DNA of 20,000 nucleotides from Chrysomallon squamiferum (Eukaryota; Mollusca; Gastropoda; Neomphalida; Peltospiridae): NCBI GenBank assembly GCA_012295275.1, contig CM022667.1, positions 8,392,538 to 8,412,537 of the forward strand, read 5' to 3'. Shown piece by piece: positions 1 to 16,325 of this stretch (position 1 is its first letter; each line of letters starts with the position of its first letter). The notes under the pieces were generated by a model. It saw only the letters and a program-made list of their open reading frames with translations, ran no database searches and was not told where the DNA came from. The position numbers and the translations under genes were made by a program.

Positions 1-1250
1 TGTCAGATAGATCACGTGGTATTATCTCACGTGACTGTGTAATCAAGTAAAAGATACATAGAAAATAATAAATAAATAAATAAGTAAATAAACACTGATA
101 AACTTTAAAAAAAAATTACATACATACATACATATATACTAATATAAATTTAAAATTTAATAATCAAATATTTATTAAAAAAAAAAAAAAAAAAAAAAAA
201 TAATAAAAATCGAACGTTATTACAAACTAAGTGCACTTTTCAAGGACGTACAGAGGGCAAATTCAGTCAAATCACAGCGTGACGTTAGTCAAATATTTTC
301 ATCGAAAAATCAATGGCACGCAGTTCAGTCACTTTAAAACTAGTTCAGATGTATTTGTACGAGTCAAGGTCTGAATAAAAGAGAAAAAAAAAAAAAAAAA
401 AAAAGGTAGATTTAAAGATTTGGAACGTACACCCCGCGGCGCTAACCGACTTTTAAAAATGGCGGCTACTTCTGAATATTTATTTTGAGATCAAGATCAG
501 AACATTTGTGGTGTTTGACTCACACTGTTCGTGCTAAGGATGACCTATGTAAAAAAATATTTGACATAATATGTTAAAAAAAAAAAAAAACACGAATCTG
601 TTGAAGAGAAGAAAAAAAAAAAAAGAAGAAAAAGAAAATGGAAAAGCGGGTACACACTAAAATGTGTGTGGAGAAGCAGCCATTACTTCTTGAGCTGTGA
701 TTTAGAAAACAAATATTGAAACTGAAAAATGATTGTGAAGTAAGTTACAAAATAAAAAATAAAAACAGCTGAAACAACGGTAAAAAGCACACACACATAA
801 AATAAATAAATAAAATTAAAAAATGATACAAAAAATAAAAATAAAGAGAAAAACATCATGAAACACAAACCAGAAATCAGTAAAGGTTAAAATCACAAAC
901 AACAAACAAAAAAACCCAACATAGTTTCGAAAATATGTCTGTCAATAAAATATAATTATCAGCTTAAAGAATAATAATTTAAAACTGCTTTAACAAATTA
1001 ATAAGCAAATCAGCAGTTAATGATAGTTCCTTGTTTAAATATTAAAGAAGAAAAGTTCACATTAATATAACAAATCAGGCGGCATTTAAATAATAACCAT
1101 AAATTTTTTTAATATTCAACGTCCTTAGATTTTATTTTGTTTTGTTTGTTTCGTAAGTTTTTTTTTTTTTTTTGTTGTTTTTTAAATTATTTTTTTGTTA
1201 CGTTAAATTTGAAATTTGTTATACATCTTTACTTTTCTTTCTTAATTTTA
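1..1250. other. AT-rich non-coding sequence
   Basis: No gene seen. Contains an A run at 177-200, further A-rich runs (384-404, 576-590, 610-625), TAAA/TAAATA tracts and a T run near 1159-1173. Two CACGTG hexamers at 13-18 and 28-33 are 15 bases apart. AATAAA at about 374 could close an unseen upstream plus-strand transcript, but there is no coding support. Confidence 0.5.
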
Positions 1251-1301
1251 TTATTATTATTATTATTATTAATTTATTGAACTAGTAAAATTATTATTAC
1301 A

Positions 1302-1382
<81 letters not shown>

Positions 1383-1548
1383 GCTATTACTATTATTATT
1401 ATTATTACCATTATTATGATTATTACTATTATTATTACTATTATTATGATTATTACTATTATTATTACTATTATTATGATTATTACTATTATTATTACCA
1501 TTATTATGATTATTACTATTATTATTATTATTATTATGATTATTACTA

Positions 1549-1579
<31 letters not shown>

Positions 1580-1600
1580 TACTACTACTACTAATTCACG
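1248..1600. repeat. (ATT)n array with a 30-bp higher-order unit
   Basis: Trinucleotide ATT array. From about 1411 to 1560 single-base variants (ATG, ACT) recur in a fixed order, giving about five copies of a 30-bp unit. The array begins about a dozen bases past the receptor stop codon on the minus strand, where it reads as (AAT)n. Confidence 0.9.
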
Positions 1601-2757
1601 TTAATACAAGAACACTGTCGGCATCAGTAACGAGGTAACAAGGAAGACTGCGATGGCCACGCGGTTCCAGAAACGCGCCACAGTTTTCAGCTTGAAGCAG
1701 AACTTCGAGAAGCGACTCCTAGACTTTGTCTTATCCTCTCCCAGCGTGGCGACAGCAATCCTGTCCACGTTACCACGTCGGTGACGTCGGTTTGTGAGGA
1801 CGAGCAGAGTGAGAATAGCGAGCACGCAGTGCAGCAACGTCAGCACGAGGTACAGCTCCAGACTGGACACCGACGTCGACGTCTTTGGCATGGACTCCGT
1901 GATGAACTCCAGAAAGACGGCGTAGGACACCATGATGCAGATGACGTAGCCGAACTTCGCGTCCGAGTCGTCGGGCAGAATGAAGACGAAGGGGTGAGAA
2001 ACGAGAGGAGAAACATGGGGAAGATCGTCGTCACGACGTAGAACGAACTTTTCCGCCTCAGCACGAGCACGTACTCGGCGATGTCGTAGACGTCGGACGA
2101 GCTGCTGTTGATGGAGACGTGCAGCACGTTGCGCTCCACCTTCAGCAGCGTCCACTCGCTCCTGATGCGGAAGTAGTTGCCGAGCGTGAAGTCGGTGGAG
2201 GTGAGGTGGTAGTGGTAGTGCGAGCCCAGCGTGCCCGAGATCGACACCTTGCACCTCTGCTCGTCGAACGGGTACCTGGACAGGTGCAGCGAGCACGTCG
2301 TGCTGGACACGCCGTACAGTCTCCTAGCAACCAGACCGTTGTACATCACGCTGACGGGAATGGTGGCGTCCATGTTCGTTTTGTCGACAGAGTTCGTGAT
2401 CTGCATCTTCGGCAGCCACACCCGGTCGACCGGAAGTTGTATGTCGGTAATTCCTCCGAACTGGTCAGGGTCCCAGGAAAGGCGGGGGTCGACCCAGGCA
2501 GACTGCAGGAACAGCTGGACGGACAGAATCTGTCTGACGTCGTCTATGCCAAGCACGGCCACGGGCAGGCACTTGACGAATATTTTGTTGTTCCCGTAGA
2601 AAGGTGAAAAAGCTGGCGTGGTGACGGAATAGTCCGACAGAACTGAAGACAGAAGACGTTCGTACGTTTCTTGACTCGGTCTGGACGAGACTGTCGTCAC
2701 GCTGATGTACAGTGTTGTGTACAACAGCCATGTCGTGCACACCGGCAGTCGCCACAT
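1601..2757 (-). CDS. Intronless Cys-loop ligand-gated ion channel (nAChR-like), one frameshift
   Basis: Subunit of a pentameric neurotransmitter-gated channel in the plasma membrane; the ligand is unknown. The ATG at 2757 opens a signal peptide of about 25 residues. The extracellular domain follows, with a W-x-D-x-x-L-x-W block (about 88-95), GGIT and VWLPK. The Cys-loop is at Cys155-Cys169 with 13 residues between and PFDEQRC inside. M1 is about 237-256. The frame is then lost at a four-base C run (plus-strand 1991-1994). One base more would join it to a second frame carrying M2 (FGYVICIMVSYAVFLEF), M3, a short M3-M4 loop and M4, ending at the TAA at 1601-1603. Total would be about 385 residues, short for the family because of the small intracellular loop. 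There are no introns. The loop-C vicinal cysteines and loop-B Trp of alpha-type nicotinic subunits are absent. Family assignment is firm. Whether the shift is an assembly error, polymorphism or a pseudogene cannot be decided here. Confidence 0.92.
1991..1994 (-). other. Frameshift site in the Cys-loop receptor
   Basis: Upstream frame reads through M1 to L-T-P and then becomes Ser/Arg-rich nonsense. The other frame resumes the family pattern F-V-F-I-L-P at exactly this C run. The family normally has LTP followed by a hydrophobic V-F-x-L-P, so a single missing C in CCCC explains both halves. Confidence 0.85.
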
Positions 2758-3439
2758 CGTTGTGACTGGGAGGTTAGTGAAACAGCGACTGTCGCGTCAC
2801 TCAGTCCAGATTGATTGACCAGCTGCTGCTGCTGCTGTTGTTGTTACAGTTCCATAAAAGAGATCGTAAAACTGGTTTCACTGCTGAAGTTAATAGCTTC
2901 CTGATTAGTTTCAAGTGATCGGTCTTGTTTTGTTGGTCATGTTCATTATCGTGTTACTAGTTGTAATTTTATTTATTTATTTATTTATTTATTTAATTTA
3001 TTTATTTATTTATTTACAAATATACAGATTCATTATACACATACATAAATACACATAAATATCTTTATGCAAACACACATTATATACATATAAAGATGAA
3101 AAAACATACACAAACACCCACAGAAACGTACAGAGAGACACAGACCTAATAACATAGACAAATAAACACATGTACGTACATACAAATATACACATGTACG
3201 TACAAACACGTACGAATTTATGTACTCATTTCCACATGCGTATGTACGTGCGTACACATATAAACACCATCAAAGACACAGATATACAAGTACGTATATA
3301 AGTACACACATACTCACGTACGAACATGAAATATACAAATACATGTTAACGTATGTATGAATATACGCATAAACACACATACTAACACAGCTACAAACAA
3401 TTACATATAAATACACAAACTTAGAGCTTGACCAAAACT

Positions 3440-3470
<31 letters not shown>

Positions 3471-3864
3471 CACACACATTCACACACAAACACACACACA
3501 CTCACAAACACACACACACAAACACACACACACACTCACACACACATACATATACACACTCAGATTATAGGTGTCAGAATGTATTTCGTAAACAGTAGAG
3601 ATCAGAAGGGAAATATAAAGATGTGTTTTGTTGTTGAGAACAAATGAGTTTTTGTTTTTTGCATGTTTTTTCTTTTTTTTCCATTCAGCTTTGTTTCTGA
3701 CACTTGTTGTTTGTGATGTATATACATATACGTACACACACACACACACACATTTATACATACACTTATACTTACTATACAAACATAAATACGCATTTAT
3801 ATAAAATGAATCACACACAGATATAAACATATTAAATATATCTAAAAACTGATTACATTTTGTG
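2758..3864. other. Intergenic microsatellite-rich region
   Basis: No gene seen. Holds a GCT/GTT run (2822-2844), (TTTA)n at about 2969-3017, an ACGTAC/ATAC-rich tract (3020-3420), (CA)n tracts at about 3438-3555 and 3734-3752, and a T-rich stretch near 3640-3680. Minus-strand open frames here come from the CA/TA repeats. Confidence 0.7.
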
Positions 3865-3995
3865 TTCTGTACCTAAGGTGAACAGTCCCCCAGTAACTCA
3901 CTTTCAAGTGTGAGTTCCCGTATTAGCCACACTGAGGTGGGGGTGTCATCACTCACCACGTGACTCAATGTCGCTGCATTTTAGGTACACAAAAC
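3865..3995 (-). mobile_element. Short interspersed element, copy A (MITE-like)
   Basis: GC-richer island in AT-rich DNA with inverted ends TGTACCTAA and TTAGGTACA (about 3868-3876 and 3982-3990), similar for a few more bases outside. An internal hairpin is formed by AACTCAC and GTGAGTT (3896-3917). Its reverse complement matches 7115-7239 over its whole length with scattered differences, including TCACGTGGTG and TCAGTGTGGCT. Non-coding. Confidence 0.6.
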
Positions 3996-4103
3996 AAATT
4001 TAATTATTTAAATTAATTATGAAATATTTCTAAAAACTTTACTCGGTGAGGAATGATGCTTACAAAAATTTTGTTCAAGGTACATGACACAGTGAAATGT
4101 TTT

Positions 4104-4168
<65 letters not shown>

Positions 4169-5067
4169 TTTTATAACCTATTTTTTTATTACGATTTAAT
4201 TTTGTTATTTTTCTAAGAATTTTCAAGTCACTTACAAATAAATATCTGTAATAGCATTTCTTTCTTTCTTTATTGTTTATCTATTTATTTATTTATTTGT
4301 TTATTTATTTGTTTGTTTGTTTGTTTATTTATTTATCAGCTTTTATATTAATCTTGAAAAGTGTGTCCTTAATAATAATAATTTTTTCCCTAATTAGTTG
4401 TTTTTAATAAAGAAATAATAGAAATAAAATGCATAATTCTTTTTTTAGACAATTAGATCATTATTTACTTTTTTTATATCTAATTATCCAATTCTTATTT
4501 AATTTCTCATTTTTTTTATTGAACGTATATCACAAAATTAAGACAAAAATATACTTGTTTATTTATTACGTAACTACCAACATATATTTATAAAATTATA
4601 ATTCAAGTACCTTTCTTGTGTCGTATACCATGAATTAATTTAGAAGTGTCGGTCTAAATATAAAAATACTAAAATAATTTGGACACAGATTTAGATGTTT
4701 CACCAAAATAAAAGAGATCGGAGTATATAGATAACATAATATGTATGTGAAGTTTGATAAAAGAATCCTTGATGCCAATTTTGAAAAACTAAAATCCGAT
4801 CTTGAAGCTTGTAACACAAAGTTGTGGTTAAGACAGAGTCAGAGGAGGTCAAAGGTTAAATTATTCTTCAGCATTGATACTTCACGAAACACTTAATGTC
4901 TGTAACCAAATAAAACTGTAATAATCAAAACATTAAAACAAAACCTGTTTACTAAATTAAACTAACTATAAAATATATACCCTGTCTTTTTCCTACATAC
5001 AGTCTCTACTTCAGTAAAACACAGAAATTAGCGAATAACTAAACAAACAAATAAATAAGTTAACAAA

Positions 5068-5110
<43 letters not shown>

Positions 5111-5454
5111 ATACTTGAAATAAAAATAAAATCAATCAAATAAAATAAATAAGATAAAAAAACCCACATAAATAATTAAATAAATGACAATAATAATACA
5201 TATACCAACATTCTTTCTTTCTCACATATAAACCCTTTCCTTTTAAATAAAACTGTGATAATCAATATATAATAAATAATATAATATAATATAATATAAT
5301 ATAATATAATATAATACCATCTAATACATTATAATATAATATATAAAAAATATAAGAAATGTAAAATGAATGAATGAATTAATTAATTAATGAAACAAAG
5401 TAAACAACCAACAAATAAGTTAATAAATAAATTAAAATAAAATAAACAGATATA
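3996..5454. other. AT-rich intergenic DNA with tetranucleotide arrays
   Basis: No gene seen. (TTTA)n at about 4103-4171, TTTA/TTTG tetranucleotides at about 4257-4336, (AATA)n at about 5040-5114 and a pentanucleotide (ATAAT)n at about 5263-5345. The 4600-4960 stretch is lower in repeats but shows no recognisable coding frame. Confidence 0.7.
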
Positions 5455-5965
5455 AACATATACACACATAAACATATACCCATATAACATATACCTTCAT
5501 ACACATATACCCATGTAACAATAACTCTCATACACATATACCCATATAACATATACCCTCATACTCATATTCCCATATAACATATACCCTCATACACATA
5601 TACCAGTCTAAACATATACCCTCATATTCATATACCCATATAACATATACCCTCATACACATATACCAGTCTAAACATATACCCTCATATTCATATACCT
5701 ATATAACATATACCCTCTTACACATATACCCATATAACATATACCCTCATACACATATACCCATATAACATACACCCTCTTACACATATACCCATATAAC
5801 ATATACCCTCATACACATATACCAGTCTAAACATATACCCTCATATTCATATATCCATATAACATATACCCTCATACACATATATCCATATAACATATAC
5901 CCTCATACACATATACCCATATAACATATACCCTCTTACACATATACCCATATAACATATACCCA
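5455..5965. repeat. 31-bp minisatellite
   Basis: About 16 tandem units of roughly 31 bp built from ACATATACCC, ATATAACATA and TACCCTCATAC. A variant containing CCAGTCTAAACATATACCC recurs at least three times (near 5603, 5664 and 5822). The unit length is not a multiple of three and no frame stays open. Confidence 0.85.
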
Positions 5966-6055
5966 GATAAACATATTCTCTCATATCCATATATTAATAT
6001 ACCTACATAAAAAACTATACTCACATAGACAAGAACTCTCATACAAAACTATACC

Positions 6056-6059
<4 letters not shown>

Positions 6060-6124
<65 letters not shown>
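6060..6124. repeat. (TC)n-(AC)n compound microsatellite
   Basis: A TC run passes directly into an AC run. The flanking 6125-6480 holds CA-rich remnants and otherwise no recognisable feature except a short tandem AGATTAACTTACTG repeat near 6328-6358. Confidence 0.85.
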
Positions 6125-6126
<2 letters not shown>

Positions 6127-6481
6127 GCACACATACATCCATCACACAAACGCACATACTCACACACACGCACACAGACACATGCTCTTTCTGTATTACT
6201 TTATCAGAAGCGTTTCGTGAAATATGCTTGAAGAATAATTTTAAAAGTTACTATACAGTAAACGTCCTGACAAAATTATTAATTTTCAGTTTCATTTTTA
6301 CTACAATTATTAATTATAACTTACTAAGATTAACTTACTGAGATTAACTTACTGAGATTATTTCTGATTTCAAAGATTAAATTTCTAAGTAAAACACTCT
6401 GACCTGCCCGAACCGCAACTGTGTGTCTGTTGTCAATGACGTCATAAACAGTTAATAGTTGGTTACGTAGCTATTTTTAGA

Positions 6482-6486
<5 letters not shown>

Positions 6487-6540
<54 letters not shown>
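6487..6540. repeat. (ATT)n microsatellite
   Basis: Uninterrupted trinucleotide run after a T tract. Confidence 0.9.
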
Positions 6541-6554
6541 TCGAATGATTAGCT

Positions 6555-6875
<321 letters not shown>

Positions 6876-6878
<3 letters not shown>

Positions 6879-6933
6879 ACCTGCTTAAGATTGTATTAAA
6901 CGCAGATAACCCGCCCTAACATAAGCAGGTAAC
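6876..6933. repeat. 12-bp perfect inverted repeat
   Basis: GTTACCTGCTTA at 6876-6887 and its exact reverse complement TAAGCAGGTAAC at 6922-6933 enclose 34 bases. Similarity continues weakly outward. It overlaps the right edge of the fold-back; a related AAGCAGGTA occurs in the fold-back spacer near 6717. Confidence 0.75.
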
Positions 6934-6986
6934 AATCAATTATAAAGTGAGGAGAAGGACAGAATAATGTGTATTTTGTTTACGTT

Positions 6987-7108
6987 CTTCATCGATACCC
7001 TTTTAATATAAGCTTATATATAAACAGGAATGGAAAAAAATTTTAATATAAGTCTGCGACGGGCACGCTTCATCGATACCCTTTTAATATAAGCTTATAT
7101 ATAAACAG
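6987..7108. repeat. Perfect 41-bp direct repeat pair, 81 bp apart
   Basis: 6987-7027 and 7068-7108 are identical. Each starts CTTCATCGATACCC and ends TATATAAACAG, and includes the palindrome TATAAGCTTATA. Part of the unit (TTTTAATATAAG) also appears between them at about 7041-7052. TATATAAA in each copy could act as a TATA box for the lyase gene, but no start site is evident. Confidence 0.85.
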
Positions 7109-7114
7109 ATGTAT

Positions 7115-7239
7115 GTGCCTCCAATGTAGCGACAAGGAGTCACGTGGTGTGTGATAATAACCCTGCCCCCGTCAGTGTGGCTCGTATGGGAAACTCATAT
7201 TGGAAAATGAGCTACCGGTGAACTGGTCATCTTAGATAT
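7115..7239 (+). mobile_element. Short interspersed element, copy B
   Basis: Homologous to the reverse complement of 3865-3995: shared blocks include AGCGACA, GAGTCACGTGGTG, GTCAGTGTGGCT and GGGAA-ACTCA, followed by TGAGCTACCGG. The end repeats are decayed. It abuts the second 41-bp repeat. Confidence 0.6.
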
Positions 7240-7328
7240 ATTAAATACACACCCATATATACACGAACGCACGCAAACGCACACATACACAAATGTGCAC
7301 AAATAATTTTGTGTATTGTTTTCAATAC

Positions 7329-7372
<44 letters not shown>

Positions 7373-7560
7373 CAGTAACAGTAGTAGTAGTAGTAGTTCT
7401 AGTAGTTGTTGTAGCAGTAATAATAATATTTTAAAATTGACTTTCGTATTATTATATCTTAACACACACACAACACACACACACATACACAAACAAAATC
7501 GCACAATCACAAACAAACACACACACACACACACGCACGCGCACACACACACATTGTTAG
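7329..7560. repeat. (TAG)n and (CA)n arrays upstream of the lyase start
   Basis: TAG/AGC trinucleotides at about 7329-7418 and CA-rich tracts at about 7461-7556. The plus-strand open frame running through them is poly-Ser followed by Thr-His and has no coding character. Confidence 0.85.
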
Positions 7561-7677
7561 GCTGTCAAGGTATTCTGATACGAGCAGACTTTCAAGTGGA
7601 AGAACCCGGCCTACTTTTACTGACAAGTGACCTTTGTTACGAACTGGAGGACAAACGTTTGAAAATCACCAGAGACG
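7561..7677 (+). other. Probable 5' UTR part of lyase exon 1
   Basis: The stretch between a CA repeat ending in ATTGTTAG and the ATG at 7678 has ordinary base composition and no ATG. It ends in a strong donor (GGT/GTAAGT at 7682/7683). Its open frame does not join the next exon in phase with the preferred TTTAG acceptor, whereas ATGGT plus T does. It may begin at an acceptor at 7560 or be the first exon; its left edge is not determined. Confidence 0.5.
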
Positions 7678-14167
<6,490 letters not shown>

Positions 14168-14252
14168 ACAAATCTGCTGGAGAGACTGCTGTACAAATTA
14201 ATAACCAGAAACACAAATCTAAAACTACTACTAAGCTAAACTAATAATAATA

Positions 14253-14295
<43 letters not shown>

Positions 14296-14464
14296 CCACT
14301 GTAACCAAGATACTGTGTATGAATGAACGAATGTATAACTACTATAACTGAGCACAAATTTACCCTTTATTAGCTTCAGACTCGTGAGAACGAGAACACT
14401 TTAATCTCGTTTGTTTTTACTAAGTAAACACGAATAACTTTAGAGCGACGACATAAGCGCACAT

Positions 14465-14575
14465 ACGTAGTTAGTAGAGCTTTTGACCCTTGACCCGAAA
14501 GGTCGCGAGATCGAGTGGCCGTGCTGTCACATGGAGGCTGTGTTTCACTCGGTTTGAGTAAAACCATGGAACTGA
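14465..14575 (+). mobile_element. tRNA-derived SINE-like remnant
   Basis: GTAGTTAGTAGAGC (A-box-like, 14467-14480) is followed about 20 bases later by CCGAAAGGTCGCGAGATCGAG (B-box-like, ending near 14515). This order and wording resemble tRNA-derived SINE heads. Body and ends are not delimited and no second copy was found in the window. Confidence 0.45.
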
Positions 14576-14732
14576 GGGGTGTGTTGGTGAGAAAAAGGAC
14601 TGAGTCTGTGAGAAGAAGACATTATTCGTGGAATTATGCGTATTATAAGTGTGTCATATTAATTTATAAAAATTTATAATTATACGAATTTTTTGGTTTT
14701 TTTGTGGGTTTTTTGGTATACATGTAGTGATT

Positions 14733-14738
14733 AATAAA
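14733..14738 (+). terminator. Candidate polyadenylation signal (AATAAA) for the lyase gene
   Basis: AATAAA lies about 570 bases after the lyase stop codon. AT-rich surroundings make chance hits common, so this is only a candidate. Confidence 0.25.
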
Positions 14739-14877
14739 ATATACCAAAAGCAATCGTTTTGTTTGATTATCTGAAATAATTTTAAAAGTTTTAACTTTTA
14801 ATTTTTCTTATAGACAGACACACATATATACATACAGACAGAAGGGCAGATAGATAGATAGAGATATATTTAATTTG

Positions 14878-14934
<57 letters not shown>

Positions 14935-15213
14935 GCAGCTGATAGTAATAATGATAAGGTAATTCTTTACGAATAAGCCAAACAGACAAAAATTATAATT
15001 GTCGCAGTTTACTGACGTGAACGGTCAAATTTTCGAATTTACCCTTTTTATTAAAAAAACCTCACATGCGCCGCACCACATTGAAATACTGACAACACTA
15101 ATCATTACAAGTTTTAAAACTATTTATCACTATTCTCTGAGAAGTTTCTTATATTCCTCTCTGTCACTGGTCTTTATCTTATTAAATTTCTGACCAGAGA
15201 AAACGGGCCAAAA

Positions 15214-15307
15214 CCAATCCCGAAATTGCGAACAAGTGATAAAATTGGAGTCTTTAAGAAAAACCAATCCTGTCACGTAGTGTGTTGATAACACGTCGGT
15301 ATAAAAT
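15214..15307 (+). promoter_or_regulatory. Candidate promoter of the PLA2 gene (CCAAT boxes plus TATA)
   Basis: Two AAACCAATCC motifs (CCAAT at 15214-15218 and 15264-15268) and one reverse CCAAT (ATTGG, 15244-15248) stand upstream of TATAAAAT at 15300-15307. A transcription start about 30 bases downstream would leave a first exon of roughly 12-15 bases ending at 15342, where a perfect donor AAG/GTAAGT follows. Inferred from motifs and spacing only. Confidence 0.5.
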
Positions 15308-15342
15308 AGATTCAATGTCAAGTGTCACGAACTGGGACCAAG

Positions 15343-15563
15343 GTAAGTAGATAATGCTATTATCTCAGTGGTATTATATCAATTATTATAAACAGGAATT
15401 ATTATAAACCCTCGTATAAAACTAAAAGAAAGTGTTCACGAAAATTTTCTTTTGAGTCATTCTTTGAATATATGTGTATGTTTGTAGAATATACATTTTC
15501 CTGTTTTTTTAAACATATTAAAATGTATTATTATCATTATCATTATTGTTGTTGTTGTTGATG

Positions 15564-15615
<52 letters not shown>

Positions 15616-15857
15616 TGTTGTTGTTGTTGTTATAGAAGTATATGATATGTGTGAGGTAATTTTTCTGTCTGCCAATAATATTTATTTGTTTTGTTTTGTT
15701 TTGTTTATTATTAATGTATTTATTTTGTTTTGTTTTATTTTATTTTTATTTTATTTTATTTTATTTTGTCTGATTGCTGGACATGCAAAAACTCTGAATG
15801 ATTTCCTTATAGCACATTTCACTTAAATACATCCAAAATCTTTTAAAAATATTTTAG
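15343..15857 (+). other. Probable 5' UTR intron of the PLA2 gene
   Basis: Runs from donor AAG/GTAAGT to acceptor ATTTTAG, six bases before the PLA2 ATG. It contains ATT and GTT trinucleotide arrays (about 15527-15633) and TTTTG/TTTTA pentamer runs (about 15688-15768). Confidence 0.45.
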
Positions 15858-15863
15858 ATAAAG

Positions 15864-16279
15864 ATGACCACGCTGTTTGTTGTTTTTGCACTTCTCGCTG
15901 TTCTGCTGGTCACTGCTGGTCAGGACTGTAACCGCGGTCACTCTGACGGCTGCAGTATTCCTGGACATCTTCCTTTCTTCTACAAAGAAAAGTTCCGCCA
16001 TGCGTGTGACAGACACGACATCTGCTACGACTGCGTAAGTACGACAACGTAATTAAACCTTGTTTACACATGTTTGTATTATGCTGTTTACTCATGGCGT
16101 GTTCACTTGGTTGGTTCCGGCAGTTTTGGATTCGAATCCAGGTACCAGGTGATGACAATATGTAAAGAAAAGTAACTGTAATATTATAAAAGTTAAGTAA
16201 TCATAACCAGTTACTAGTTTTAAACAAATTCTTATTCTAGAAAAAAAAAAAAAAAAAAAAAAAAAAATTGCTGTTTTAA

Positions 16280-16325
<46 letters not shown>

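Larger units (their letters stand above)
14168..15213. other. Lyase 3' region and intergenic DNA
   Basis: Contains (AAT)n at about 14241-14296, the SINE-like remnant at 14465-14575, a GATAGATAGATA run near 14848-14860 and (ATT)n at about 14876-14935. No gene was recognised between the lyase and the PLA2 promoter. Confidence 0.65.

Noticed and set aside
460-489. AAAATGGCGGCTACTTCTG, a Kozak-like start
   Set aside because: The frame stops after nine codons and no donor or following exon is seen.
1274-1604. Ile/Thr/Met-rich open frames on both strands
   Set aside because: Produced by the (ATT)n array and its 30-bp higher-order pattern; no start context, domain or exon structure.
1781-2607. Plus-strand open frames opposite the receptor
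   Set aside because: Antisense shadows of the GC-richer receptor coding sequence; the minus strand has the clear Cys-loop family match.
3010-3830. Minus-strand Cys/Val/Tyr-rich open frames
   Set aside because: Translations of CA/TA-rich microsatellites.
4635-4817. 60-residue minus-strand open frame in low-repeat DNA
   Set aside because: No recognisable family, no splice partners, AT-rich chance frame likely.
5455-5965. Regular repeats as a CRISPR array
   Set aside because: Units are head-to-tail without unique spacers, in a eukaryotic context; it is a minisatellite.
16127-16142. True tRNA gene
   Set aside because: Only a B-box/T-loop-like string is present; no cloverleaf stems or anticodon arm could be formed around it.
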